64,000 bases of DNA from Mycobacterium sp. NBC_00419 (GTDB lineage: Bacteria; Actinomycetota; Actinomycetes; Mycobacteriales; Mycobacteriaceae). This document shows, one piece after another, positions 36,018 to 47,792 of this stretch. The translations under genes and the position numbers were made by a program. The notes under the pieces were generated by a model. That model made no database searches. It was not told the DNA's origin and saw nothing but the letters and a program-made list of their open reading frames with translations. The stretch lies in contig NZ_CP107931.1 in assembly GCF_036023875.1 (NCBI RefSeq), forward strand, positions 4,898,001 through 4,962,000, written 5' to 3'. Position 1 is the first letter of the stretch. Every line of letters starts with the position of its first letter.

Positions 36018-36940
36018 AGCTCCACCTCCACGCGGCCAGACGCCCTCGATACGCAGGCCATCATCGCGTTACCCGCTTCCTTCTCGGCCTCGCTCAGATA
36101 CAGGTCGCGGTGCAGCAGTGCACCGGAGCGCACCCCCACCCGGCATTCCCCGCAAACCCCCTGACGGCACATGTTCGGTACCGCCAACCCCTGTGCCTCC
36201 AGCGCCTCGAGCAGCGATACCCCAGAGTCGACGACGAAAGTGGCTCCATTACTGACCAATTCGGCCTCGAAGGGCTCACCCGGAGCCAGGTCTCCACCGA
36301 AGTGTTCGACATGGATGCGGCTGGGCGGCCAGCCGAGTCCGGCCGCTGTGCTCACCACGTCGTCGATGAACGTCGCCGGCCCGCAGACGTAGGCGTGGGT
36401 GCCCAGTGGCGAATCACTCAGCGTGGCCGTCAGTTCGGCGAGGAACACCGACCGGTCGGTGAAGAATCGCGCGTTGTCGGTCAGCGACTTGATGTCCTCT
36501 ACGTAGGCGCCGCGGCCTTCACGGTGGATGTAGAGAAGGTGCGCATCGCGGCCCCACCGCCGGGCGCTGCGCAGGTGCGACACCATCGGTGTGATGCCGA
36601 TCCCGGCGGCGATCAACAGATGGCGGCGGGCGCCGAGCACCGGTGCGAACGCGCTACGCGGTTCACGGATTTCGAGAGTGTCGCCGAGGCGAAGTGTGTG
36701 GATCCAGCGGGAGCCGCCCCGACCCTGCGGGCATTCCAGCACCGACACGACGTACTCGCGGGGTGCGGCGGTGTCACCGGTCAGCGAGTAGGCGTTCGCG
36801 CCGCCGACGTACTCGATGACGATGTGGCTGCCGGGGGTGAACGGCGGCAACGGCCCCCGGTCGTGGCGGGCCAGCGTGAGAGTCCGGATTCCGGGCACGT
36901 CGTCGTCGATGCCGACGACGTGCACGCTCAGTGTCGTCAC
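36014..36940 (-). CDS. Phthalate-dioxygenase-reductase-like FMN/NAD/2Fe-2S oxidoreductase
   Basis: 308 aa from GTG 36940. The order of domains is flavin-binding barrel (AYSLTGDTAAPREYVVSV), NAD domain (LLIAAGIGITPMVSHLRSA, YVCGPATFIDDV) and C-terminal plant-type ferredoxin (CRQGVCGECRVGV, then MMACVS). It passes electrons from NAD(P)H to an oxygenase, here most likely the DUF3445 subunit encoded downstream with a 4-nt overlap. Confidence 0.94.
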   Translation of the reverse strand: MTTLSVHVVGIDDDVPGIRTLTLARHDRGPLPPFTPGSHIVIEYVGGANAYSLTGDTAAPREYVVSVLECPQGRGGSRWIHTLRLGDTLEIREPRSAFAPVLGARRHLLIAAGIGITPMVSHLRSARRWGRDAHLLYIHREGRGAYVEDIKSLTDNARFFTDRSVFLAELTATLSDSPLGTHAYVCGPATFIDDVVSTAAGLGWPPSRIHVEHFGGDLAPGEPFEAELVSNGATFVVDSGVSLLEALEAQGLAVPNMCRQGVCGECRVGVRSGALLHRDLYLSEAEKEAGNAMMACVSRASGRVEVEL

Positions 36941-37476
36941 GGGGTGCCGTCCTGACGGTCGGCGTGAGTCGCGAAGCCGAGATGCGCGCCCAGTCGCCGC
37001 GACACGTGATAGTGGACGAACAGCTGGCGGCCACAGCCTTCGCACGCCAGCTCGCCGGTCAACTCGATCTCGGCGGCGCTGACGTGCCGGCAGTGCGCGC
37101 AGTACACCGTGCGGGTGCTGACCTCGGTGGAGGCGATGGTCATCTCGTCATCACCGACGCCGAGTTGGATGGCCAGCGAGCGCACCCGCAGGCACGCGTG
37201 CGCGGGACCGGCCAGCAGCAGGCGCCAACCGACCACCGCGTCGGCCACGTCGGCCGCCAGTGCCGTACACGCTGCCTCGGCGTCGCCGACGTGATGGATC
37301 CGCAGTGCAGCGCCGGGGAGGTGAGAGCTGACCTGTGCGGCCCACTGGTGGGCGATGTCCTCGGCGTCGGATCCGATCGCGAGCACCGTCCACGACCGCC
37401 CGGACAAGTCGGCAGGCGGACGAACTTCCTCGACGGCCCACGGCGGGACGCTGGTCAGGGCCAGGTGAGGACTCAT
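36937..37476 (-). CDS. DmmA-like dimethylamine monooxygenase subunit
   Basis: 179 aa. First gene of the three-gene cassette, with a 4-nt overlap to the reductase. The N-terminal part is an alpha/beta segment (WTVLAIGSDAEDIAHQW). The C-terminal part has a rubredoxin-like or zinc ribbon (YCAHCRHVSAAEIELTGELACEGCGRQL). This matches the DmmA family of dimethylamine monooxygenase. Assignment rests on the ribbon and on the neighbours. Confidence 0.8.
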   Translation of the reverse strand: MSPHLALTSVPPWAVEEVRPPADLSGRSWTVLAIGSDAEDIAHQWAAQVSSHLPGAALRIHHVGDAEAACTALAADVADAVVGWRLLLAGPAHACLRVRSLAIQLGVGDDEMTIASTEVSTRTVYCAHCRHVSAAEIELTGELACEGCGRQLFVHYHVSRRLGAHLGFATHADRQDGTP

Positions 37477-37564
37477 CGCCCCGCGATCCTATCCGCGGGT
37501 GGGCTCTCAGCGCCTGTCCTACGGCGGGCGGGCAGCGCGCAGCCCGGGTGGTAGAAAGCTCGTC

Positions 37565-39037
37565 ATGCCCGCTGACCCGTCGACACCCGTGCTGATCGGC
37601 TGGCAGGAGGTGAGCCGGCGCGACGCCGATCCCCGCGACGGTAAGGAAGCCGCAGAGTTGATGGCCGAGGCGGCTCTGTGTGCGCTCGGGGACATCCCGG
37701 GCGCCGCGGTGGACTGGATCGGCGCCACCGCCGGACTGACTCGCTACGCCGACCCGGGCCGCCTGGTGGCCGACCGGATCGGCGCCGCGGGTGCGCACAC
37801 CGTGCTCGCCCACATCGGCGTCATGCAGCACACCTTGGTCGGTGAGGCCTGCCGCGCCGTCCAATCGGGCGCTCACCGGCTGGCCCTGGTGGTGGGTGCC
37901 GAGGCGCACTACCGCAAGGTCCGGTCGGCCGCGGCAGGGCAGGAGGCCGCCGTCACCACCCAGGACGAGGGTGTGGCGCCCGACGAGTCGCTGCGTTCGC
38001 CCGCCTTCGACGAGGCCATGAGCCACCCGGCCGAGACCGCCGCCGGGCTGGCGGCCACCCCCGCCTACTACGCCCTGATCGACAGCTTCTGGCGCAGCCG
38101 GCACGGCGTGAGTGTGGAGGATCACCGCGATCATCTCGCCCAGCTGTACGCCCGGTTCGCCGCGATCGCGGCGGGCAACCCGCACGCGGTACGCCGCAGG
38201 GCTTACCCTGCCGCTGAGCTGCGCGACCCGTCGCCGGCCAATCCGATGGTCGCCTTTCCGTACCCGAAGCTGATGGTGACCACCTGGACCGTCGACCAGG
38301 GTTGCGCGCTGCTGATCACCACCGAGGGCTACGCCGACGAACTCGGGGTGCCGCGCAGCGCACGGCGCTACCCGGTGATTGCAGTGGAGTCCAACCACGT
38401 CGTTCCGGTGTCGGGACGAACCCGGCTCAGTCAGCCGGCGTCCATGCGGATCATCGCCGAGGAGATCGCCCACCGCACCGGCCTGGACACCTCGCAGATT
38501 GACCTGCTTGACCTGTATTCGGCTTTCCCGGCGCCGGTGCTCATCGGTGCGGAGGCGTTGCGTGTGCCGCCCGGGCGGGATCTGACGCTGACCGGCGGCA
38601 TGTCGTTCGCCGGTGGTCCGCTCAACAGCTACGTGTTGCATGCGATTGCCGCCGCCGCTGACCGGCTCGGTGCGCCCGACACCCGGACCGCGCTGATCAG
38701 TTGTGTCAGTGGGCTTTACAGCAAGCAGGGGGCGTTGGTGATCGCCGCGGCGCCGGGGTCTGCGCCGTTCGAGACCGTCGACGTCACCGACGCCGTCGCC
38801 GAGGCCGAGCCCGGGATCCCCGTCGTCGTCGACGCGGCGGGGGACGGGCTGATCGTGGCCTACACCGTGGTGTTCGAGTCCGGGCAGCCCGAGCGGGCCA
38901 TCGTCGTGGTCGATCTGGCCGACGGACGGCGCACCGTCGCGCGCAGCCATGACCAGGACGTGATGGCGAAAGCGTTGTCCCAGGACATCATTGGTGTGCC
39001 GGTACGGGTGGGCGACGGCCTGTTCGCCTTCGCCTAG
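37565..39037 (+). CDS. Thiolase-superfamily acetyl-CoA acetyltransferase-like protein
   Basis: 490 aa from ATG 37565; the frame before it overlaps the DmmA promoter. It has the thiolase fold marks ([69 protein letters not shown]) and a C-terminal OB-like extension ([15 protein letters not shown]). The usual reactive Cys region is altered ([12 protein letters not shown]). It is likely to act on acyl-CoA in lipid or steroid breakdown; exact substrate unknown. The end overlaps the convergent SDR gene by 4 nt. Confidence 0.88.
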   Translation: MPADPSTPVLIGWQEVSRRDADPRDGKEAAELMAEAALCALGDIPGAAVDWIGATAGLTRYADPGRLVADRIGAAGAHTVLAHIGVMQHTLVGEACRAVQSGAHRLALVVGAEAHYRKVRSAAAGQEAAVTTQDEGVAPDESLRSPAFDEAMSHPAETAAGLAATPAYYALIDSFWRSRHGVSVEDHRDHLAQLYARFAAIAAGNPHAVRRRAYPAAELRDPSPANPMVAFPYPKLMVTTWTVDQGCALLITTEGYADELGVPRSARRYPVIAVESNHVVPVSGRTRLSQPASMRIIAEEIAHRTGLDTSQIDLLDLYSAFPAPVLIGAEALRVPPGRDLTLTGGMSFAGGPLNSYVLHAIAAAADRLGAPDTRTALISCVSGLYSKQGALVIAAAPGSAPFETVDVTDAVAEAEPGIPVVVDAAGDGLIVAYTVVFESGQPERAIVVVDLADGRRTVARSHDQDVMAKALSQDIIGVPVRVGDGLFAFA

Positions 39038-39849
39038 CGCTTGTTGACGTAGCCCGCGTCCACCGGCAGCGTGACACCGGTGATGTAGCGCCCGGCCTCT
39101 GAGACCAGGAAGAACACCGCGTTGGCGATGTCCTCCGGCTCCAGGGTCTGCACCGGCAACGCGTTGCTCATATCCGGCCCGCCGAAGTTCTGTTGGGCCA
39201 GTCCGTCCAGCCAGGAGCGGGTGAACTCGTTGTCGATCATCGGGGTGTTCACCCCGGCCGGATGCACCGAGTTGACCCGGATATTGAATGCCGCAAGGAA
39301 ATTGGCGTACGCCCGCATCAGGCCGACCACGCCGTGCTTGGCCACCGTGTAGCCCAGCGACCCGGCGACCGGTGCGCCGATGCCCACCAGTCCGGCCACC
39401 GAGCTGGTCAGCACGATCGACCCGCCCTCGCCCTGCTTGATCAGCGGACGCATCGCCACGTCGACGGTGTGATAGACGCCGGTCAGGTTCACGTCGATGA
39501 CGTCCTGCCACGCGCCGTCGTCGGCCATCGGGGCGATCCCGGCGTTGGCGATCACGATGTCCAGGCGGCCCAGTTCGGCGATGCCCTCCTTGAGAGCGGC
39601 CTTGAGCGCGGCCCGGTCGCGGACGTCGGCTTCGCGGGCGACGATGCGCGCTCCGGTGTCCTCGACGAGTTTGACCGTCGCGGCCATGTCCTCCGGGGTG
39701 GCCAGCGGGTAGGGCACGCTGGCGATCTGGTCGCACAGGTCGACCGCGATGATGCTGGCGCCTTCGGAGGCCAGCTTCACCGCATGCGCGCGGCCCTGGC
39801 CGCGGGCCGCACCGGTGATGAACGCGACCTTGCCGTCGAGTTCACCCAT
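39034..39849 (-). CDS. Mycofactocin-coupled SDR family oxidoreductase
   Basis: 271 aa from ATG 39849. Rossmann motif [15 protein letters not shown] at ~95 and the catalytic YxxxK (GYTVAKHG). The insertion after the first Asp-containing strand ([23 protein letters not shown]) is the hallmark of mycofactocin-dependent SDRs, which keep their NAD bound and pass electrons to mycofactocin. The position corresponds to Rv2750. It starts two bases after the end of the monooxygenase-domain gene upstream. Confidence 0.93.
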   Translation of the reverse strand: MGELDGKVAFITGAARGQGRAHAVKLASEGASIIAVDLCDQIASVPYPLATPEDMAATVKLVEDTGARIVAREADVRDRAALKAALKEGIAELGRLDIVIANAGIAPMADDGAWQDVIDVNLTGVYHTVDVAMRPLIKQGEGGSIVLTSSVAGLVGIGAPVAGSLGYTVAKHGVVGLMRAYANFLAAFNIRVNSVHPAGVNTPMIDNEFTRSWLDGLAQQNFGGPDMSNALPVQTLEPEDIANAVFFLVSEAGRYITGVTLPVDAGYVNKR

Positions 39850-39851
39850 GA

Positions 39852-40166
39852 TCAGGCCCGCAGCTGACCCTTGGCCGGGTCGCCGGCGACCACGGGCGTG
39901 AGCATCTTGATGTCGGGGGCGCCGTCGAGGTGTTCGCCGATCTCGCCGAACAGGGCGCCGATGGCGGGTGCGGTGCCGTGCGTCTTGAGTGCTTCCTCGT
40001 CGGCCCACTGCTCGACGAACACGAATGTCCGGTCGGTCTCGTGCAGGGAGTACAGCTGGCAGCCGGGCTCGTCGTGGACTGCGGCAATGGCCTTCTTGCA
40101 GGATTCGCGCACGGCGTCCACAGACTCGGGCTTGGCGGTGAAACTGGCAATGACGACCACGGGCAT
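39852..40166 (-). CDS. Antibiotic-biosynthesis-monooxygenase (ABM) domain protein
   Basis: 104 aa. A ferredoxin-like single domain: [55 protein letters not shown] proteins include quinone-forming monooxygenases and heme-degrading enzymes. It corresponds to Rv2749. It forms a pair with the SDR gene, 2 nt apart. Role unknown. Confidence 0.9.
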   Translation of the reverse strand: MPVVVIASFTAKPESVDAVRESCKKAIAAVHDEPGCQLYSLHETDRTFVFVEQWADEEALKTHGTAPAIGALFGEIGEHLDGAPDIKMLTPVVAGDPAKGQLRA

Positions 40167-40368
40167 CGGGGGGCGCTCCTCGCTGAGATGGGCTGTGACG
40201 CCGCTTACATTAGACGTGCTTCATATCGCTGGTGATTCCGGTGCGCTTGTGACCGCTGAGCGGCGACAAGCGCACCGAAATCGCGCTTGGTCGCAGGTTG
40301 GCAACAGCCGCCGTGAAATTCGTGTTGCGGATGGTGCAGATGGGGCAGATGCGACTAGTCTTGCGGAC

Positions 40369-42894
<2,526 letters not shown>

Positions 42895-42896
42895 CG

Positions 42897-42957
42897 GTTG
42901 ATTGAGCGCTCACGTCGCATATTGCAGTCAGGAATGCCACGTGAGCGCTCAATCAAC
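42897..42957. repeat. Perfect 19-bp inverted repeat with 23-nt spacer
   Basis: GTTGATTGAGCGCTCACGT at 42897-42915 and its exact reverse complement at 42939-42957. It sits between ftsK and the convergent restriction-fold gene, overlapping the stop of the latter by five bases, and would serve as a bidirectional terminator. A related, degenerate pair (ATTGAGCG at 43860 and CGCTCACTCAACG near 43906) lies at the other end of that gene. Confidence 0.85.
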
Positions 42958-43858
42958 TTGCGGCTCTGGTCGACCGGGCTTCCCACGCCCGCTGCACGCG
43001 GCTGATGACGTCTGCACGGCGGTGGTCGGCCAGCACGCGCACCACGATCCAGCCAAGTGAGATCAGGTAGTCCTGTCGCTCCACATCGATGGTGTAGGCG
43101 GTCCGACTGGTGCGGTGGTGCTCACCGTCGTACTCGACAGCCACCTTGATGTCTGGCCACCCCATGTCCAGAAAGTATCGGCGACCGCACGGTCGCGCGA
43201 CGGGGATCTGTGTTGTAGGCCGCGGGAAGCCGGCGTTGACGAGATGGAGCCGCAGGTACGTCTCCTGTGGTGACTGCGCGCCGGCGTCGACGGCCGACAG
43301 CACGGAAGGCACTCGCCGGACACCTCGTAGATGGGGGTGCGCATCAGCGATCTCGAGGACATCGCTGTCCCGGAAGCGGGTTGCGTTGGCCAGCGCGTCC
43401 AGGTCCGCGATGCCGCGGCGGCCGGTAGCCCGCCGCGCGAGATCGAATGCCGTTCGGGTGATCGTTGTGACGGGTAAGCCGCCGCGGTGCGTGAGCTCGG
43501 AGGCCAGCAGTGTCTCGCGGCGGGTGACAATCCCGCGAGGGCAACGATTGTTGGTGAAGTTGAGCTCGATCGGAATGTCAGGATCGACCCATCGCGCACC
43601 GTGCAGCACCGCTGCCGCGCGGCCGGTGACCGTCGCCTGCCGCCCCGACCACAGCCAGGCCGCTTCGGTGCGGTCCAGAAGTGTCAGGGCTCCGCGCGGC
43701 GCGTAAACATCAGGGAACAGGCGCTGATGGGTGTTCGCGAGCTGATAGCGGTTCACCCGCCCAGCCGCCAACGCCTCGCTGCCGACGAACACCCGCGTCA
43801 TGGTGCCCAACGCTGCCAGCCGACTCACGTGCCCGCTGTCGGCTATCCACAACCTCAC
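42953..43858 (-). CDS. AbiEi-like/DUF559 (Vsr-fold) hypothetical protein
   Basis: 301 aa from GTG 43858; ATG 43801 (MTRVFVGSEAL) is a likely alternative. The N-terminal part is like AbiEi winged-helix proteins (LDRTEAAWLWSGRQATVTGRAAAVLHGARW...RTAFDLARR). The C-terminal part has the Vsr/DUF559 nuclease pattern (DMGWPDIKVAVEYDGEHHRTSR, then DVERQDYLISLGWIVVRVL). Such proteins are common and variable in mycobacteria and their function is unknown. It is flanked on both sides by related palindromes, which may mark it as a mobile gene cassette. Confidence 0.8.
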   Translation of the reverse strand: MRLWIADSGHVSRLAALGTMTRVFVGSEALAAGRVNRYQLANTHQRLFPDVYAPRGALTLLDRTEAAWLWSGRQATVTGRAAAVLHGARWVDPDIPIELNFTNNRCPRGIVTRRETLLASELTHRGGLPVTTITRTAFDLARRATGRRGIADLDALANATRFRDSDVLEIADAHPHLRGVRRVPSVLSAVDAGAQSPQETYLRLHLVNAGFPRPTTQIPVARPCGRRYFLDMGWPDIKVAVEYDGEHHRTSRTAYTIDVERQDYLISLGWIVVRVLADHRRADVISRVQRAWEARSTRAAS

Positions 43859-43921
43859 TCATTGAGCGTTGAAGGCTGCGAAAGCGTCACCGATCGCTGC
43901 GCCGGCGCTCACTCAACGCGG

Positions 43922-44446
43922 TCAGAGGATCAACAGCATCCGGGTGTTGCCGAGGATGTTCGGCTTCACATAGCTCAGGTCGAGGAACTCGGCGACACCG
44001 ATGTCATACGAGCGGCACATCTCTTCGTAGACCTCGGCAGTGACGGGCGTGCCCTCGATCTCGCTGAAACCGTGCCGCCCGAAGAACTCGGTCTCGAAGG
44101 TCAGAACGAACAGCCGCTGCAGCTCGAGTTCCCTGGCAACCTCGAGCAGACGCAGCACGATCGCGTGACCCACCCCGGTGCCCTTGACCTTGGGGTCCAC
44201 GGCGACCGTGCGGACCTCGCCCAGATCGGCCCACAGCACGTGCAGGGCGCCGCAGCCGACGACCTCTCCGCCGAGCTCGGCGACCCAGAACTCCTGGACC
44301 GCCTCGTACAGCGTCACGAGGTTCTTCTCCAGCAGGATCTTGCCGGCATAGGTATCGACGAGGCGCTTGATGTCGGGGACGTCTGAGGTGCGGGCACGGC
44401 GCACCACCACACCGATGGTGCTGGTCTGTTCGGGCCACTCGCTCAC
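43922..44446 (-). CDS. argA: N-acetylglutamate synthase (stand-alone GNAT type)
   Basis: 174 aa from GTG 44446, as in M. tuberculosis Rv2747. It makes N-acetylglutamate, the first step of arginine synthesis. GNAT motifs: VRRARTSDVPDIKRLVD, the acetyl-CoA loop VDPKVKGTGVGHAIVLRLLE, and FFGRHGFSEI. The C-terminal YVKPNILGNTRMLLIL is typical of this short mycobacterial form. It is divergent from pgsA3 with a 55-bp gap. Confidence 0.94.
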   Translation of the reverse strand: MSEWPEQTSTIGVVVRRARTSDVPDIKRLVDTYAGKILLEKNLVTLYEAVQEFWVAELGGEVVGCGALHVLWADLGEVRTVAVDPKVKGTGVGHAIVLRLLEVARELELQRLFVLTFETEFFGRHGFSEIEGTPVTAEVYEEMCRSYDIGVAEFLDLSYVKPNILGNTRMLLIL

Positions 44447-44501
44447 GGGTGCAGAGTATCGGGCGCGGAGCGCCCGACTGCCAACCGATATTGTGATTCC
44501 C

Positions 44502-45107
44502 GTGTCGGGACAAACCCCAAGCGGTCCAGCGGTCCCGCGTGTACGAGTCGCCAACCTCGCCAACTTCCTCACTGGTATCAGGCTGGTCCTGGTCCCGGTC
44601 TTCCTGCTCTTCCTGTTCGCCGGCGACGGGCACGAATCAGCCAGCCGGATAACCGCCTTCGCGATTTTCGCGGTCGCTGTGATCACCGATCGGCTCGACG
44701 GTTCACTGGCCCGCGCCTACGGCCTGGTCACCGAATTCGGCAAACTGGCTGATCCGATCGCCGACAAGATGCTCATCGGCGCCGCGCTGATCGGGCTGTC
44801 GATGCTCGGCGACCTCCCATGGTGGGTGACCATCGTGATCCTGGCCCGTGAGATCGGAATCACCCTGCTGCGTTTCGCGGTGCTACGCCGCGGGGTGATC
44901 CCGGCCAGCCGCGGCGGCAAGCTGAAGACCCTGGTCCAGGCGGTCGCGATCGGGTTGTTCGTGCTGCCGCTGCACAACTGGTCGGCCGCGTGGCTGACCG
45001 TGGCCTGGGTGGTGATGTGGGCGGCGATCGTGCTGACCGTGGCCACCGGCATCGACTACGTCGTCTCGGCGGTGCGGGACTCGCGGACCCGATCCGCAGG
45101 CCAGTGA
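44502..45107 (+). CDS. pgsA3: CDP-alcohol phosphatidyltransferase (PgsA-like)
   Basis: 201 aa from GTG 44502. Full catalytic motif [24 protein letters not shown], the D-G-x2-A-R-x8-G-x3-D-x3-D pattern, and about five membrane helices. Enzymes of this family add glycerol-3-phosphate or a similar alcohol to CDP-diacylglycerol. Place and length match pgsA3 of M. tuberculosis, a probable phosphatidylglycerophosphate synthase. Confidence 0.95.
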   Translation: MSGQTPSGPAVPRVRVANLANFLTGIRLVLVPVFLLFLFAGDGHESASRITAFAIFAVAVITDRLDGSLARAYGLVTEFGKLADPIADKMLIGAALIGLSMLGDLPWWVTIVILAREIGITLLRFAVLRRGVIPASRGGKLKTLVQAVAIGLFVLPLHNWSAAWLTVAWVVMWAAIVLTVATGIDYVVSAVRDSRTRSAGQ

Positions 45108-45149
45108 ACTGGCCGGCAACGGTCAGTTCAGCGCCATTGGGAGCCATCG

Positions 45150-45176
45150 GGAACCAAACGGGACCTTCCTGACGTT
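45150..45176 (+). promoter_or_regulatory. SigE-type promoter before clgR
   Basis: GGAAC at 45150-45154, an 18-nt spacer, and CGTT at 45173-45176 match the mycobacterial SigE pattern. They lie about 38 bp before the clgR start. In M. tuberculosis the clgR-pspA operon is driven by SigE during envelope stress, which supports this reading. Confidence 0.65.
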
Positions 45177-45213
45177 TCAGTGGTGGCTGCTACTGATGGA
45201 GGAGGACAGCCTG

Positions 45214-45546
45214 ATGGCGGTATTGCTGCGCGAGGTCGTCGGTGACGTGCTTCGCGATGCCCGGACCTCGCAGGGACGCACTCTTCGTGAGGTCTCCGAT
45301 ACAGCGCGAGTCAGCCTCGGCTATCTCTCCGAGGTTGAGCGTGGTCGCAAAGAGGCCTCCAGCGAGCTGCTGGGTGCCATCTGCACCGCGCTCGATGTCC
45401 CGCTGTCGCAGGTCTTGACCGACGCCGGACAGAAGATGGCCGTCCGCGAGCGGATCGCCACGCTGACCGCCGTGCCGAACGAGCCCGTCGTCGACATGGC
45501 GACCAAGGTGGTCATTCCGCACACCGTTGCAATGGCTGTTGCCTGA
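45214..45546 (+). CDS. clgR: Transcription activator ClgR
   Basis: 110 aa from ATG 45214, chosen for the GGAGGAGG about 8 nt upstream; an in-frame ATG at 45196 overlaps that site. Cro/C1-type helix-turn-helix ([33 protein letters not shown]). ClgR activates clp protease genes and the Psp envelope-stress operon. The apolar C-terminus (HTVAMAVA) resembles the degron by which Clp proteases remove ClgR. pspA follows 106 bp downstream. Confidence 0.95.
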   Translation: MAVLLREVVGDVLRDARTSQGRTLREVSDTARVSLGYLSEVERGRKEASSELLGAICTALDVPLSQVLTDAGQKMAVRERIATLTAVPNEPVVDMATKVVIPHTVAMAVA

Positions 45547-45652
45547 CCTGTTGACCTGCCGACATGCCGTAAGGGTGTGGTCGGACATCGCGAACCGATA
45601 AATTGGGCAACGATCACCGAATGCGGCACTCACTACGAAGGCGGAGCTACTG

Positions 45653-46465
45653 ATGGCCAATCCGTTCGTCAAGGCATGGAAGTACCTGATGGCGCTCTTC
45701 AACTCCAAGGTTGACGAGTATGCCGATCCCAAGGTGCAGATCCAGCAGGCCATCGAGGAGGCGCAACGCACCCACCAGGCGCTGACCCAGCAGGCCGCCC
45801 AGGTGATCGGCAACCAGCGTCAGCTCGAGATGCGGCTCAACCGCCAGCTCGCCGACATCGAGAAGCTTCAGGTCAACGTCCGCCAGGCCCTGACCCTGGC
45901 CGACCAGGCCGTCGCCGCCGGTGACGCCGCCAAGGCCACCGAGTACACCAACGCCGCCGAGGCGTTCGCGGCGCAGCTGGTCACCGCCGAGCAGAGCGTC
46001 GAGGACCTCAAGACCCTGCACGACCAGGCGCTGCAGGCAGCTGCCCAGGCCAAGAAGGCCGTCGAGCAGAACGCGATGATGCTGCAGACCAAGATCGCCG
46101 AGCGCACCAAGCTGCTCAGCCAGCTCGAGCAGGCCAAGATGCAGGAGCAGGTCAGTGCCTCGCTGCGGTCGATGAGCGAGATCGCCGCCCCCGGCAACAC
46201 CCCCAGCCTCGACGAGGTGCGCGACAAGATCGAACGTCGCTACGCCAACGCGATGGGCGAGGCCGAACTGGCCCAGAACTCCGTGCAGGGCCGGATGCTG
46301 GAAGTCCAGCAGGCCAGCGTGCAGATGGCCGGCCATTCCCGGCTCGAGCAGATCCGGGCGTCCATGCGCGGCGACGCTTTGCCGACTGCGGGCGCGTCCG
46401 GGGTCTCCGCCGCACCGGCCACCCCGGCCAGCACCCCCGAACCCGAAAAACCCCTCGGACAGTAG
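45653..46465 (+). CDS. pspA: Phage-shock protein A / 35-kDa antigen homologue
   Basis: 270 aa, as in Rv2744c. A nearly continuous coiled coil of the PspA/ESCRT-III superfamily, with an amphipathic N-terminal membrane-binding helix ([25 protein letters not shown]). It protects the inner membrane by forming scaffolds on damaged areas. The C-terminus is Ala/Pro-rich and disordered. AAGGCGGAGCT lies before the ATG. Confidence 0.96.
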   Translation: MANPFVKAWKYLMALFNSKVDEYADPKVQIQQAIEEAQRTHQALTQQAAQVIGNQRQLEMRLNRQLADIEKLQVNVRQALTLADQAVAAGDAAKATEYTNAAEAFAAQLVTAEQSVEDLKTLHDQALQAAAQAKKAVEQNAMMLQTKIAERTKLLSQLEQAKMQEQVSASLRSMSEIAAPGNTPSLDEVRDKIERRYANAMGEAELAQNSVQGRMLEVQQASVQMAGHSRLEQIRASMRGDALPTAGASGVSAAPATPASTPEPEKPLGQ

Positions 46466-46480
46466 GAGGCGAACTTCTCG

Positions 46481-47311
46481 ATGGCGGTCACACCCGACAA
46501 GCCGGGCTTTTTCTCGCGGCAGTGGCATTCCACGCTGCAGCGGGGGATCGACACCGCCAGCGAGTACGCCGACGTGGCAGCGCAGAAACTCAGCGCCGCC
46601 GCTGATCCCCGTGCCCGGTTGCTGCGCAAGCGGCGGTGGGCGTTGCGCTTCGGTGTCTTCTTCTCCTTCGCCACGGCACTGTGGATCTTCGTCACCGGCT
46701 TGCTGGCGACGTGGAACACCCCGGTGTGGGCGCTGCTGATCACCGGGGTGATCGCTGCGGGCGCCGCGGTGCCGGCCACCCTGTTCCTGTTGCGCTACCG
46801 GTTCCTGCGCGGTGAGCCGTTGCCGCCGCAACGTGCGCTCAGCGGCCGCCGGATGCCGCCGCACGGCTCGGCGGCGCGGCCCTCGATGTCGGCGCTGGGC
46901 GCCTCGGAGCGCGGCCTGCATTCCCTGCTCGGTGTTCTGCAACGCGGAAACATGTTGCCGCCGGAGGAGATTCGTGAGCTGACCGCAGCGGCCAACCACA
47001 GTGCGGCGACCATGGCCGCCACCGCGGCCGAGGTGGTGTCGATGGAACGTGCCGCGCTCGAGACGCCGAATTCACGGCAGTATCTGGCGCCGACCATCAA
47101 CGCGTTCACCGCCCAGCTCAATACCGGGGTGCGGCAGTACAACGAGATGGTGACCGCTGCAGCTCAACTGGTCTCCGCGGCGAACTCCGGTTCACTGTCG
47201 AGTTCGCCGATGTCGGCGCAGCGCTACCGCACCGAGCTGTCGGGCGCCACCGATCGGCTGCTCGGCTGGTCGCAGGCCTTCGACGAACTCGGCCAGCTGC
47301 GCCGGGCCTAG
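46481..47311 (+). CDS. pspM: PspM-like membrane protein (Rv2743c homologue)
   Basis: 276 aa, 15 bp after pspA with AGGAGG upstream. Two membrane helices (~58-78 and 86-107) lie between a basic N-terminus and a helical C-terminal cytosolic part. In M. tuberculosis Rv2743c (PspM) and Rv2742c (PspN) work with PspA and ClgR; no pspN follows here, the next gene being ephG on the other strand. Confidence 0.9.
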   Translation: MAVTPDKPGFFSRQWHSTLQRGIDTASEYADVAAQKLSAAADPRARLLRKRRWALRFGVFFSFATALWIFVTGLLATWNTPVWALLITGVIAAGAAVPATLFLLRYRFLRGEPLPPQRALSGRRMPPHGSAARPSMSALGASERGLHSLLGVLQRGNMLPPEEIRELTAAANHSAATMAATAAEVVSMERAALETPNSRQYLAPTINAFTAQLNTGVRQYNEMVTAAAQLVSAANSGSLSSSPMSAQRYRTELSGATDRLLGWSQAFDELGQLRRA

Positions 47312-47751
47312 AGGCGCGGGCGCAGGGACGGCACGACCGCCCCGAGGATGCCGCGGGCGAATGCCTTGGTGAAGTCGAACATGTCGAAGTAGTCCCGCCA
47401 CAGCGTGATCCGGCCGTTGTGGACCTCGAACACGCCGCACACCCAGAACTGCAGCCGCACCGGCCCCACAACCAGCACGTCGGTGCGCTCGGTGAGCACT
47501 GACGCGCCGTTGACAGCGATCCGGTGGATCTTGACCTCGAAGCCCAGGAACGGACGCTGCATGCCCCGGAACAGCTTGATGGCGCGGGCGCGGCCGTGGA
47601 TGGTGGGGAAGCCGACGTTCTCGTAGACCAGGTTGGCGTCGAGTTGGGCGCCCGCGGTGTCGAGATCCTTGTCCTCGAGGGCGGCCAGGAAGACCTCGAC
47701 GGTATGGGCGTTGTCGACGTCGGTGCTCACGTTCGCGGTCTGCTCGGTCAT
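47308..47751 (-). CDS. ephG: Limonene-1,2-epoxide hydrolase family protein EphG
   Basis: 147 aa, close to the 149 aa of M. tuberculosis EphG (Rv2740). A cystatin-like cone fold with the catalytic Asp-Arg-Asp set probably in ERTDVLVV and RITLWRDYFDMFDF. It opens epoxides of lipid or sterol type with water. It overlaps the end of pspM by 4 nt (convergent). Confidence 0.93.
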   Translation of the reverse strand: MTEQTANVSTDVDNAHTVEVFLAALEDKDLDTAGAQLDANLVYENVGFPTIHGRARAIKLFRGMQRPFLGFEVKIHRIAVNGASVLTERTDVLVVGPVRLQFWVCGVFEVHNGRITLWRDYFDMFDFTKAFARGILGAVVPSLRPRL

Positions 47752-47792
47752 GTAGGCCAGGGTAGGCGTGCCGGCTGTGGCAGGGTAGGCCG

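Noticed and set aside
37151..39736. 861-aa minus-strand open frame
   Set aside because: Arg/Gly/His-rich shadow of the thiolase-like and SDR genes, both of which have clear family motifs.
45647..46999. 450-aa minus-strand open frame
   Set aside because: Shadow of pspA and pspM; composition is Leu/Gly/Arg-biased with no domain.
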